This document shows, piece after piece, positions 16,044-25,142 of a stretch of 64,000 bases of DNA. Location: NCBI GenBank assembly GCA_046297935.1, contig JBKBHA010000011.1, positions 62,001 to 126,000 of the forward strand, in the 5' to 3' direction. The stretch's first letter is position 1. Each line of letters opens with the position of its first letter. The position numbers and the translations under genes are program-made. The stretch comes from CAYMZZ01 sp046297935 (lineage in GTDB: Bacteria > Bacteroidota > Bacteroidia > Chitinophagales > Chitinophagaceae). The notes beneath the pieces were generated by a model. The model did no database searches. It saw only the letters and a program-made list of their open reading frames with translations, and was not told where the DNA came from.

Positions 16044-18083
16044 ATGAGAAAGAACTCCATGTTGCTGCTGAGCCTGATGTTGGCCAATGCAGTGTTAGCC
16101 CGCCAGACCGACAGCACCCGTACGGCTGAATTGCAGGAAGTAGTAGTAACAGGCCAGTACCGGCCCCAGTCAATGAAGCAATCTGTTTACCAGGTGCGGG
16201 TAATTGGTCGAGACCGAATTCAGAAGCAGTCGGCCACCCGCCTGCAGGATGTACTCAATACTGAGTTGAACATACGATTTACCCAGGATCCTGCTACCGG
16301 AGGGTCCGACATTACCATGATGGGGCTGAAGGGTCAGAATGTTAAAATTTTACTCGATGGCATGCCGTTGGTTGGTCGTCAGGGAACCAGCAATGAGATT
16401 AATATTAATCAGATTGACATCAACAGTATCGAACGCATTGAAATAGTGGAAGGGCCGATGTCGGTTGTATATGGTGCCGACGCATTGGCCGGTGTAATCA
16501 ACATTATTACCCGAAAGAGCCAGGCCGCACAGTTGTCGGTAAACGCCCGGGTACATGAAGAAACAGTGGGCCGCGAATATGGAATTGGCTCAGGTATACA
16601 CAACCAGTCAGCTTCGGTCAACTGGAACAAAAAGGGATGGGAAGCCGGTGCCGGGTTTACCCACAACTATTTTGGTGGCTGGCAGGACACAGCCATCGGC
16701 CGCGAACTGGTTTGGCATAAGAAAGACCAACGGCTGGCACACGGGTATATCGGTTACCACAACGCTAAATTCAATGTGCGTTACCGGCTCGATGGACTGG
16801 ATGAAATCATTACCAATCCCGGAAATTTTGAAGCCCAACCGCAACCAGGTGCGATCGATCGTTTTGCAGCGGACCAGGAATATTTATCCCAGCGTTTGAT
16901 GCACCAATTGCAGGCAGGTTATTTTGCCAACAACCGGCTTTCGTTCAATCTGCAGGCAGCTTATTCAGACTATAGTCGGCAGGTTTATAGTACTCTTTTA
17001 AGCGCTAATACCGGCAAACGGTATATCAACAGTGCCACGGGCGCACAAAGTGAAATCAACTTTGATGGGTTCAGCCTGCGAGGTACCGCACTCTACACCG
17101 TTTCTCCCAAACTATCTTTCCAACCAGGAGTAGATATCAACCTCGAGTCGGGCGATGGGGAACGTTTGAAAGAAGGTAGAAATAGCGTGAATGATTACGC
17201 CTTCTTCATTACATCTGAAATAAAAGCCAGCAACTGGCTGAGCGTTCGTCCCGGACTGCGTTTTATTCACAATTCAGTGTACGATGCGCCTCCGGTCATT
17301 CCTTCTGTTAACAGCAAGCTGGTGCTGGGTAAGAATCTGGATCTGCGAGTGGCTTATGCCCGTGGCTTCCGTTCGCCTTCCATACGTGAATTGTATTTCA
17401 ATTTCTTTGATGCCAACCACCAGATAGTGGGTAATCCCGACCTGAAAGCCGAGACCTCCCATAGCTTCAATGCTTCATTAAGCTGGAAAAAGGTTACTCC
17501 CAACCAGGTAGTATACAGCACGGTTGTTGGCGGTTTCTACAACAGCGTGAAAAATCTGATCGACTATGCTATTTCGGTTGATGATCCTAACGTGTTTGAA
17601 TTGACCAATGTGTCTGACAGTCGCACCGCAGGATTCAATCTGCAATCGGTCGTAAAATATCGCCAGTGGAACTTGTCGCTGGGAGCATCTTATACCGGAT
17701 TTTATAACGATTATTCGGAGGCAGATAGTGATCTACCGCAACTGCAATGGTCGCCCGAGCTGAACGCCAATTTCGGCTACAGCTTTTACAAGATCGGTTT
17801 GGATTTTAACCTGTTTTATAAATTGACAGGCCGTCGTCCGCGCTATATCAGTAGTGGCAACGAATTCATTTTGGCAAAACAGGATAGCTATCAATGGGCC
17901 GAGTTTACTGTCAACAAGAAGTTGTTCCGCTACCTGACCCTGAACGCCGGTATTCGAAACATATTCGATGTGGATCGCGTACAGAGTTCGGTTCCCGGCG
18001 GCATCCACAGTTCAGGTACACAGAATATTGGATATGGCCGCAGCTATTTTGCCGGTCTGGCATTTAACTGGGCGAAAAAATAA
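16044..18083 (+). CDS. TonB-dependent receptor, HmuR/BtuB-like (haem)
   Basis: 679-residue outer-membrane receptor with a signal peptide to about residue 19. The TonB box-like LQEVVVTGQYR is followed by the plug (LQDVLNTELNIRF, GLKGQNVKILLDGMPL, RIEIVEGPMSVVYGADALAG) and a 22-strand-type barrel with the RGFRSPSIRELYF signature. A haem role is inferred mainly from the next gene, an HmuY-like lipoprotein 24 bp downstream, as in HmuR-HmuY of Porphyromonas. The start follows GAATCTTTG (15-25 bp upstream), close to the Bacteroidota -7 element. Confidence 0.92.
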   Translation: MRKNSMLLLSLMLANAVLARQTDSTRTAELQEVVVTGQYRPQSMKQSVYQVRVIGRDRIQKQSATRLQDVLNTELNIRFTQDPATGGSDITMMGLKGQNVKILLDGMPLVGRQGTSNEININQIDINSIERIEIVEGPMSVVYGADALAGVINIITRKSQAAQLSVNARVHEETVGREYGIGSGIHNQSASVNWNKKGWEAGAGFTHNYFGGWQDTAIGRELVWHKKDQRLAHGYIGYHNAKFNVRYRLDGLDEIITNPGNFEAQPQPGAIDRFAADQEYLSQRLMHQLQAGYFANNRLSFNLQAAYSDYSRQVYSTLLSANTGKRYINSATGAQSEINFDGFSLRGTALYTVSPKLSFQPGVDINLESGDGERLKEGRNSVNDYAFFITSEIKASNWLSVRPGLRFIHNSVYDAPPVIPSVNSKLVLGKNLDLRVAYARGFRSPSIRELYFNFFDANHQIVGNPDLKAETSHSFNASLSWKKVTPNQVVYSTVVGGFYNSVKNLIDYAISVDDPNVFELTNVSDSRTAGFNLQSVVKYRQWNLSLGASYTGFYNDYSEADSDLPQLQWSPELNANFGYSFYKIGLDFNLFYKLTGRRPRYISSGNEFILAKQDSYQWAEFTVNKKLFRYLTLNAGIRNIFDVDRVQSSVPGGIHSSGTQNIGYGRSYFAGLAFNWAKK

Positions 18084-18107
18084 TTTTTATCATACTACAT
18101 AAATAGA

Positions 18108-19520
18108 ATGAACATGCATCGATTGAATATCAGCAAATGGAGTTTAGTGCTTGCGGTAACTATTTTGGTACTGAGTGCCTGTCGTAAAAAGGACGGTACA
18201 CTGCAGGAACAGGATAACCTTGTCAATTTTGAAACAACCGCCCAGGGTATTTCAGCGGCTGAAACCAGCATTCAGATTAAGTTGAAGTTGAGCCGCGCCG
18301 TAACTCAGGACGTGCCGGTTGTATTGAATTTAACCGCAACAGGTGTTGACTATGGTACCGATTATACTACTACTCCCGCAGCTGTTGCTGGTGTAATTAA
18401 TACGGTTATTCCAAGCGGTAGCGATCAGGCTGTAGTAACCATTGCAAAAAGCTCCGGAGCTTTGTACGATGGTGACGAGCAGATTGCTTTGGAAATATAT
18501 AGCTCGGGTTCGCCCGTTATTATTGGATCTACCCGTCAGATAGTGGTAAGTTTCTCAGAGCTGATTGCTTCAAGTGCTACTGCTACGCTCAATGGTGGGG
18601 GCGCTTTGTATCCCAACAAGGTATTTGTTGACCTTAGCGCCAATCGGCAAACCGCTGTAAACCGTAACACCTGGGATCTTGGTTTCTATACCGGAGCTGA
18701 ATTTCGCGTGATATTAAATTCTTCATCGGCTATGATGGCCAAGCAGATCAATAAGAGCGATCTTACCCAGGTTACTGCTGCCGACACCATCGGCTTTTCA
18801 ACCGAAGTTGCTTTTAGCCAGACAGCTCCAGTACCAACGGCTATGGCCTATATCGATCATCCTTCGGGTGATCTGACCCGCACTGCCATTGCCGAAGTTG
18901 CCGCCACCGCATCTGACAATAAGGTTTATATTGTCAATCGTGGCTTGGCACCCGGCAGTCCCGCCACATCGCGCGGCTGGAAAAAAATCCGCATTATTCG
19001 AAATGCAAATGGAGGCTATACCCTGCAACATGCCGATATTGGTGCAAGCAGTTTTCAGGAAATCAATGTTGCCAAAGATGCTGCCTATTTCTTTAAATAT
19101 ATTTCTTTTGAAACCGGAGCTGTGAATGTGGAGCCCCAGGCTAAAAAATGGGATATTGCCTGGACCTATTTCTCCAATTCTGCCAACTTTGGATCAGGAG
19201 AAGTGCCTTACCTTTTTCAGGATGTAATCCTGCAAAACCGGAATGTGGAAGTGGTGCGGGTGTTGACTTCTACCCTCACTTTCGAGAGCTTTTCGGAGGC
19301 CAACCTGGCTGGCCTGTCCTTTTCGAACAGTCAGACGACCATCGGTTCTTCCTGGCGCAGTGGTGGTGGTCCCAGTTCCGGACCAGCAGTATTTACCGAC
19401 CGCTTTTTTGTGTTGAAAGATGGAGATGGCAACTATTACAAGCTTCGATTTACATCTATGACCCAGAACGGCGAAAGAGGCTACCCCTCTTACGAAGTGG
19501 TGCTGGTTAAAAAAGCCTAA
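18108..19520 (+). CDS. HmuY-like haem-binding lipoprotein with a Calx-beta-like N-terminal domain
   Basis: 470-residue lipoprotein (VLSAC, C25). Residues about 38-150 resemble a Calx-beta/immunoglobulin-like domain (TGVDYGTDYTTTP, GSDQAVVTI, DGDEQIALEIYSSG). Residues about 155-470 read as HmuY: NTWDLGFYTGAEFRVIL, KKWDIAWTYFSN and the terminal DGDGNYYKLRFTSM...GYPSYEVVLV. HmuY captures haem at the surface and hands it to HmuR, and the receptor gene lies just upstream. Classical HmuY proteins are about 200-250 residues, so the added domain, likely a stalk, is notable. Confidence 0.88.
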   Translation: MNMHRLNISKWSLVLAVTILVLSACRKKDGTLQEQDNLVNFETTAQGISAAETSIQIKLKLSRAVTQDVPVVLNLTATGVDYGTDYTTTPAAVAGVINTVIPSGSDQAVVTIAKSSGALYDGDEQIALEIYSSGSPVIIGSTRQIVVSFSELIASSATATLNGGGALYPNKVFVDLSANRQTAVNRNTWDLGFYTGAEFRVILNSSSAMMAKQINKSDLTQVTAADTIGFSTEVAFSQTAPVPTAMAYIDHPSGDLTRTAIAEVAATASDNKVYIVNRGLAPGSPATSRGWKKIRIIRNANGGYTLQHADIGASSFQEINVAKDAAYFFKYISFETGAVNVEPQAKKWDIAWTYFSNSANFGSGEVPYLFQDVILQNRNVEVVRVLTSTLTFESFSEANLAGLSFSNSQTTIGSSWRSGGGPSSGPAVFTDRFFVLKDGDGNYYKLRFTSMTQNGERGYPSYEVVLVKKA

Positions 19521-19537
19521 AGAGTTACTAAATAGAA

Positions 19538-19585
19538 AAAATCATCCAGGCGAGGCATTGCTTCGTCTGGATGATTTTGTTTTTT
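19538..19585 (+). terminator. Intrinsic terminator after the HmuY-like gene
   Basis: An 18-bp stem with two G-T pairs (19538-19555 with 19561-19578), a 5-nt loop and a T-rich tail to 19585. It closes the receptor-HmuY unit. Confidence 0.88.
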
Positions 19586-19666
19586 CGGCTTTCGCAACTG
19601 CCTTTTCCTGATTCCGAAAGTCTTTGCGCTCATCCCTTTGTTGTTTTGTCATCTAATTGCAACAAG

Positions 19667-20596
19667 ATGAAAACAACAACAACTATACTCGCGCTACTGG
19701 TTGGTTTAGCGTTGAATGCACAACAACCTGCCAACCGCGAACAAGTAGCCAATATCTGTGGCTGCTTTGATGTAACATTTCAATTTGCGGAAACATTTGC
19801 TCCCAAAAAGGACTATAAATTTCATGACCGCGAAACTATTTCCGGTGGAACAGAACTGGTATTCGCCTTAGAGGAAACGGACAAACGTATTGTAATGCAG
19901 CATTTGCTGATTATTACCGATTCGATCATCATCAAACACTGGCGTGAAGAATGGACCTTTGAAAATCCGGAACGGTGGATTTATGAAGGGAATAATATTT
20001 GGAAAAAAACGATGCTGAAGCCTGAAGAGGTAAAGGGCAAATGGACTCAAACGGTTTGGGAAGTAAGCGATGCGCCACGTTACCAGGGCTATAGCGAATG
20101 GGTGAAGCTCGACGGACAATGGATTTGGCAAAACACCGTAGATGCGCCGCTGCCACGCAGAGAGTATACTACCCGGAGCGACTATAATATTTTGCGACGC
20201 ACCAATCGCCTGATCGTTACTGATAGTGGCTATGTGCATGATCAGGACAATCGAAAAATTCAACGTACGGATGATGGGGAAACTTTGCTGGTATCTGAAA
20301 AAGGCTGGAACACTTACCAGCGCATCGAGAGCAGGTATTGCGAAGTCGGCCTGGCCTATTGGAAAAAGACCAGCGATTATTGGACATCGGTGCGCAAAGC
20401 CTGGAACGAATACATGTCAACCCACGATCAGGTGCAGTTGAAAAAGGAAATTGGTGGAAAAGTATTGCACGACCACCTCTTTGCCCTTGCAGGCAAGTAC
20501 AGTAGCGGAGCTTTGAAAAAGGAGGAAGTTTTGAAGAATATCGACTCGCTGCTCGAACAGTTTTTAGGTACCGATACCCGTGTATCTGCCAGGTAG
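19667..20596 (+). CDS. DUF6607 family exported protein
   Basis: 309 residues from ATG 19667, which starts a normal signal peptide (LALLVGLALNAQQ); an upstream in-frame start at 19571 would overlap the terminator. The mature part is rich in Trp and matches DUF6607 as I know it (ICGCFDVTFQFAETF, WEVSDAPRYQGYSEW, WQNTVDAPLPRREYTTR). Its function is undescribed. It commonly sits beside TonB/HmuY haem-uptake genes, as here, so an envelope role in haem or iron acquisition is plausible but inferred. Confidence 0.85.
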   Translation: MKTTTTILALLVGLALNAQQPANREQVANICGCFDVTFQFAETFAPKKDYKFHDRETISGGTELVFALEETDKRIVMQHLLIITDSIIIKHWREEWTFENPERWIYEGNNIWKKTMLKPEEVKGKWTQTVWEVSDAPRYQGYSEWVKLDGQWIWQNTVDAPLPRREYTTRSDYNILRRTNRLIVTDSGYVHDQDNRKIQRTDDGETLLVSEKGWNTYQRIESRYCEVGLAYWKKTSDYWTSVRKAWNEYMSTHDQVQLKKEIGGKVLHDHLFALAGKYSSGALKKEEVLKNIDSLLEQFLGTDTRVSAR

Positions 20597-20617
20597 CCTT
20601 AACTGACCTTAATTATT

Positions 20618-20652
20618 GGCTTTAAGCCGGGCCCCGCGCCCGGCTTAAAGCC
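20618..20652. terminator. Hairpin between the DUF6607 gene and ileS
   Basis: A 14-bp perfect stem, GGCTTTAAGCCGGG with its complement, and a 7-nt CCCCGCG loop. It is followed by GTTTATT, a weak T-run. Confidence 0.8.
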
Positions 20653-20661
20653 GTTTATTCG

Positions 20662-20669
20662 TACCTTTG
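20662..20669 (+). promoter_or_regulatory. Bacteroidota -7 element of ileS (TACCTTTG)
   Basis: TACCTTTG lies 30 bp upstream of the ileS ATG, directly behind the terminator hairpin. Confidence 0.6.
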
Positions 20670-20698
20670 CCCACCTTTAAAACTTACCCAGTTCCCAC

Positions 20699-23600
20699 AT
20701 GGCAGTGAAATACCGTGAATTTACAGGGTTAAACCTTCCGTCGATAGAAGCTGAGATTCTGTCTAAATGGTCAGAAAATCAGGCATTTGAGAAGAGTGTC
20801 AGCCTGCGCGAAGGAGCCCCTTCTTTTGTCTTTTATGAGGGTCCGCCCAGTGCCAATGGTATGCCCGGTATTCACCATGTTATTTCCCGTACGCTGAAAG
20901 ACCTGGTTTGCCGCTACAAGACCATGAAGGGCTTTCAGGTTCACCGTAAAGGAGGCTGGGATACCCATGGATTGCCAATTGAATTGGGTGTGGAAAAGGA
21001 ACTGGGCATTACCAAGGAAGATATTGGAGTAAAAATATCGGTAGAGGAATATAACCGCAAATGCCGCGAAGCGGTGTTACGCTACAAGGACAAATGGGAT
21101 GAAATAACCCGCAAAATGGGTTATTGGGTCGACCTGAATGATCCCTATATCACATTTCGAAACGAGTATATTGAAACACTTTGGTGGCTGCTTAGCGAAT
21201 TGTATCAGAAAGACCTGCTGTATGAAAGCGTGAGCATTCAGCCTTATTCTCCAGCGGCTGGTACAGGACTCAGTTCGCACGAACTGAATCAGCCGGGCAC
21301 ATACAAAGATGTTAAGGATACATCCGCTGTAGCCATGTTCAAAGCAGTTCGCGATGCAAAAAGCGAGTTCCTTTTTGAGACGGCCAATAAAGCAAACTCT
21401 GTAGCAGAAGTGTTTTTCATGGCCTGGACCACCACACCGTGGACACTTCCCAGCAACCTTGGTTTGACCGTGGGTGGTTCAATTGACTATGTATTGGTGC
21501 GAACCTTCAATCCTTACACTCATTTGCCCGTAAACGTAGTGCTGGCCAGGGCCCTGGTAGGAAAATATTTTAAACCCGAAGCAGAAAACGGCGATTTTGA
21601 AGGCTACGATCCTCAAGGCAAGGTTTTGCCCTGGCAGGTATTAAGTGAGTTCAAGGGCAGCCAGATCAAAGGTTGTCGTTACGAACAACTGCTTCCTTAT
21701 CCGGCCAACTCAGTCGAAGCGATTCGTGAAATTACGCCCGATGCTGATCCTTTTCGGGTATTGGTAGACAGTTTTGTAACAACCGAAGACGGTACAGGTA
21801 TTGTGCATACCGCACCTGCATTTGGTGCCGATGACTATAAAGTTGGTCGCAAGTACAATATCGGCATTTTGACGATGGTGGATCGCGAGGGTAAGTTTGT
21901 AGACGGATTGGGTGAGTTCAGTCATCGCTTTGTGAAGAATTACAAAGACGATCCAAACTATGCTGATGTAAATGTGGACATCAGTGTGAAGTTGAAAAAA
22001 GAGAATCGCGCTTTCAAAGTTGAAAAATACGAACACAGCTATCCGCATTGTTGGCGGACTGATAAGCCTGTTCTGTATTATCCGCTCGATGCCTGGTTCA
22101 TTCGTACCACTGCCTTGCGCGACCGTATGGTGGAGCTGAACAAGACCATCAACTGGAAGCCGAGGTCAACTGGCGAGGGGCGTTTTGGTAACTGGCTCGA
22201 GAATATGGTAGACTGGAACCTGAGCCGCAGCCGTTTCTGGGGTACACCGCTGCCGATCTGGAAAACCGTGGACGGCGACGGGCAATACGTGGAAGAGAAG
22301 GATGGTGGCGAAAGGATTTGTATTGGCAGTATTGCCGAGCTGAAACTGGAAATGGAAAAAGCCGCTGCAGCTGGCTTTGAGCAGCCTGCTTCGGTACTGT
22401 TATTGGGTGCTGAGCTTGATCTGCATAAGCCCTATGTGGATGATATCGTATTGGTGAGCCCTTCGGGCAAACGGATGAAAAGGGTTCCCGATCTGATTGA
22501 TGTGTGGTTCGATAGTGGTGCCATGCCGTACGCGCAGTGGGGTCTGCCCGCCGAGAGGAAGTCGGTACGTCCTACAAGAGAAGAATGTCTCGCTTACTGG
22601 AGCAGTAAACAATATACTCATCCTGCATCCGGCAAATGGGAAGGAGCTGATTTTATTGCCGAGGGAGTAGATCAGACACGCGGATGGTTTTATACCCTGC
22701 ATGCCCTTGGTACCTTGTTGTTTGATTCTGTGGCCTATAAGACCGTGGTGAGCAATGGTCTGGTACTTGACAAGAACGGTAACAAGATGAGCAAGCGGCT
22801 GGGCAATGTGGTGAATCCGTTTGAAACCATTGAAAAGTTTGGTGCCGATGCTACTCGCTGGTATCTGATCACCAACGCGTCGCCCTGGGATAATTTGAAA
22901 TTTGACATTGAAGGGATTCGGGAGGTACAACGAAAATTCTTTGGAACCCTCTATAATACTTATCAGTTTTTTTCGCTCTATGCCAATGTAGACGGGTTTG
23001 CATTTCGCGAAGCATATATTCCATTGGCGCAACGACCCGAAATTGACCGCTGGATTTTGTCGGCTCTTAATACAGTGGTGAAAAAGGTAAATGCCAGCAT
23101 GGATGATTACGAACCCACGCAGGCAGGAAGAGTGATTGAAGATTTTGTAGATGAGCAGTTGAGCAACTGGTATGTAAGGTTATGCCGTCGCCGATTCTGG
23201 AAAGGGGAATACGAGCAGGACAAGATAGCCGCTTACCAGACCCTGTATGAATGTCTGGAGACGATCGTGCGGTTGATGGCACCCATTTCGCCCTTTTTTA
23301 GTGATGCCATATTCAGCCAGCTGAATGAAGTGACACAGCGCTTTACCGCTGATTCAATTCACCATGTTGATTTTCCAGTGGCGAATGAAGAAGCGATAGA
23401 CGAATTACTGGAAGAGCGCATGCAACTGGCGCAGGACGCCTCGTCGCTGGTATTATCGTTGCGGAAAAAAGTGAATATTAAAGTGCGGCAGCCTTTACAG
23501 AAAGTTTTGATACCTGTGTTGAATCCCCGCATGAAGGAACAGTTGACACAGGTAGAAGACCTGATTCGCGCCGAGGTGAATGTAAAGGAAATAGAGTACC

Positions 23601-24148
23601 TGGCAGCGGATAACAGTTTTATCAGGAAGAAGGTCAAGCCCAACTTTGTTGCATTGGGTAAGAGGCTGGGGGCCAAAATGAAAGCGGTCAGTTCTGCATT
23701 GGCGGGCTTTACTCAGGAGCAGATTGCACAGTTGGAAAAAGAGGGTCAATATAGTTTGCCAATTGATGGCGAACACGTAATATTACAGATTACCGATGTT
23801 GAGCTGAGCAGTGAAGATATTCCTGGCTGGACCGTAGCTTCGAAAGGTAGTTTGACCGTGGCGCTCGACATCACCGTTACCCCCGAACTGGAAGCTGAGG
23901 GCCATGCCCGTGAGTTTGTGAACCGGATTCAGAAGATCCGCAAGGACAGTGGATTTGAGCTGACCGACCGGATAGAAGTGGCAGTGGAAGCGGTGAATGG
24001 TATGGAGGAGTCGTTGGCCCGTTATAAAGACTATATTTGCGCCGAAATTCTCGCCGACAAGCTGGAGTTCCGGCGGTCGATAGAGGAAGGAATGGAAATA
24101 GAAGTGAATGATAGGGTAATAAAAGCGATTGTTTCAAAAAAAGGCTAA
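20699..24148 (+). CDS. ileS: Isoleucyl-tRNA synthetase
   Basis: 1149-residue class I synthetase that charges tRNA-Ile. The HIGH motif appears as PSANGMPGIHH near residue 55 and the KMSKR loop as NKMSKRLGNVVNP near 700. The editing domain lies between them, with the TTPWTLPSN and DGTGIVHTAPAFG signatures. The C-terminal anticodon-binding region follows. The length fits the long Bacteroidota form. The DksA/TraR-like gene starts 5 bp after its stop, an order often seen in this phylum with lspA next. Here lspA is instead 15 kb away. Confidence 0.97.
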   Translation: MAVKYREFTGLNLPSIEAEILSKWSENQAFEKSVSLREGAPSFVFYEGPPSANGMPGIHHVISRTLKDLVCRYKTMKGFQVHRKGGWDTHGLPIELGVEKELGITKEDIGVKISVEEYNRKCREAVLRYKDKWDEITRKMGYWVDLNDPYITFRNEYIETLWWLLSELYQKDLLYESVSIQPYSPAAGTGLSSHELNQPGTYKDVKDTSAVAMFKAVRDAKSEFLFETANKANSVAEVFFMAWTTTPWTLPSNLGLTVGGSIDYVLVRTFNPYTHLPVNVVLARALVGKYFKPEAENGDFEGYDPQGKVLPWQVLSEFKGSQIKGCRYEQLLPYPANSVEAIREITPDADPFRVLVDSFVTTEDGTGIVHTAPAFGADDYKVGRKYNIGILTMVDREGKFVDGLGEFSHRFVKNYKDDPNYADVNVDISVKLKKENRAFKVEKYEHSYPHCWRTDKPVLYYPLDAWFIRTTALRDRMVELNKTINWKPRSTGEGRFGNWLENMVDWNLSRSRFWGTPLPIWKTVDGDGQYVEEKDGGERICIGSIAELKLEMEKAAAAGFEQPASVLLLGAELDLHKPYVDDIVLVSPSGKRMKRVPDLIDVWFDSGAMPYAQWGLPAERKSVRPTREECLAYWSSKQYTHPASGKWEGADFIAEGVDQTRGWFYTLHALGTLLFDSVAYKTVVSNGLVLDKNGNKMSKRLGNVVNPFETIEKFGADATRWYLITNASPWDNLKFDIEGIREVQRKFFGTLYNTYQFFSLYANVDGFAFREAYIPLAQRPEIDRWILSALNTVVKKVNASMDDYEPTQAGRVIEDFVDEQLSNWYVRLCRRRFWKGEYEQDKIAAYQTLYECLETIVRLMAPISPFFSDAIFSQLNEVTQRFTADSIHHVDFPVANEEAIDELLEERMQLAQDASSLVLSLRKKVNIKVRQPLQKVLIPVLNPRMKEQLTQVEDLIRAEVNVKEIEYLAADNSFIRKKVKPNFVALGKRLGAKMKAVSSALAGFTQEQIAQLEKEGQYSLPIDGEHVILQITDVELSSEDIPGWTVASKGSLTVALDITVTPELEAEGHAREFVNRIQKIRKDSGFELTDRIEVAVEAVNGMEESLARYKDYICAEILADKLEFRRSIEEGMEIEVNDRVIKAIVSKKG

Positions 24149-24153
24149 TCATT

Positions 24154-25047
24154 ATGGCTAGTAAGAAACCTGCTCCTAAGGCCAAGCCGGCGGCTAAAAA
24201 GCCTGCACCCAAAAAAGCTGCCAAGCCGGCGGCTAAGAAGCCCGCAGCTAAAGCTGCCAAGCCCGCACCCAAAAAAGCTGTTGTGGCCAGGAAAGCTGCT
24301 CCCAAACCGGCGCCTAAAGCGGCTAAACCGGCTGCTAAGCCTGCCAAACCCGCCGCGAAGGCTGCGAAGCCGGCACCCAAAGCAGTAGCTGCGCCCAAGG
24401 TAAAAGAGGTGAAAAAGCCTGAACCGGTGAAAGCAAAAGCGCCTGCTCCCAAACCAGAGCCGGCACCCGCGCCCCCGCCAATGCCTAAAAAACCTTCAGC
24501 TAACGATCCAAAGTCGTTGGTATCAATAAAACCTCAACCAAAACCTGTTTTGAAAAAAGAACCCCCGAAGCCCACGAAAGTGGTGATACCAAAAACAAGT
24601 ATTAAATCTTCGGTGAAATATGAACCAGAGTTTACCCGATCTGTATTAGATACACACTTAAACGAACAAACCGGACCCACAATGAGATATTCAGATGCTG
24701 ACCTCGCGGAATTCAGAGAAATTATTAACCGGAAGCTGGATGCGGCCAAGAAAGAACTGGCCTATCTGCAGGGCCTGATCACCCGCCGCGACGAAGGTGG
24801 TGATATGGACGAAGCGAGATATATGACCATGGAAGATGGTAGCGTGAGTATGGAGCGCGAACAGCTTAGCCAGATGGCAAGCCGTCAAATTACGTTTATC
24901 GATCACCTCGAGAAAGCGATCATGCGCATCGAGAACAAAACATACGGTGTTTGTCGTGTAACCGGCAAGCTGATCGACAAAGCCCGTTTGCGTGCCGTGC
25001 CACATGCAACGCTTAGCATTGAGGCGAAGCAAATGATGAATAAATAA
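24154..25047 (+). CDS. DksA/TraR-like protein with a histone-H1-like Lys/Ala/Pro tail
   Basis: 297 residues in two parts. About 1-165 is a disordered, strongly basic AKPAAKKPAPKK-type region like histone H1, becoming Pro/Glu-richer after 90. About 175-297 is a DksA/TraR coiled-coil domain (EIINRKLDAAKKELAYLQG...) and degenerate zinc-finger region (GVCRVTGKLI...RAVPHATLSIEAK). Of the four zinc cysteines only C267 remains, as in other Bacteroidota relatives I know of. DksA-type proteins bind the RNA polymerase secondary channel; the tail would add nucleic-acid binding (inference). It is coupled to ileS (5-bp gap), and its stop codon begins a hairpin arm. Confidence 0.88.
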   Translation: MASKKPAPKAKPAAKKPAPKKAAKPAAKKPAAKAAKPAPKKAVVARKAAPKPAPKAAKPAAKPAKPAAKAAKPAPKAVAAPKVKEVKKPEPVKAKAPAPKPEPAPAPPPMPKKPSANDPKSLVSIKPQPKPVLKKEPPKPTKVVIPKTSIKSSVKYEPEFTRSVLDTHLNEQTGPTMRYSDADLAEFREIINRKLDAAKKELAYLQGLITRRDEGGDMDEARYMTMEDGSVSMEREQLSQMASRQITFIDHLEKAIMRIENKTYGVCRVTGKLIDKARLRAVPHATLSIEAKQMMNK

Positions 25048-25142
25048 TTTGGAAATGTGCAGATGTGCAAATGTGGAAATGTGCAAATGGACAATGATCA
25101 TTTGCACATTTCCACATTTACACATTTGCACATCTGCAAATT
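25046..25142. repeat. Stop-to-stop hairpin of ATGTGCAAATG-type repeats
   Basis: Two 44-nt arms (25046-25089 and 25099-25142) match at 40 of 44 positions, with the inner 21 bp perfect and a 9-nt loop. They are built from AAATGTGC/AAATGTGG units. The left arm starts inside the TAA stop of the DksA-like gene and the right arm ends inside the stop of the convergent barrel gene. It probably acts as a bidirectional terminator and belongs to a repeat family different from the TGARASG arrays. Confidence 0.9.

Noticed and set aside
23877..24452. 191-residue minus-strand Gly/Ala-rich frame
   Set aside because: It is the antisense of the Lys/Ala/Pro-rich tail of the DksA-like gene, whose codon bias keeps the complementary frame open.
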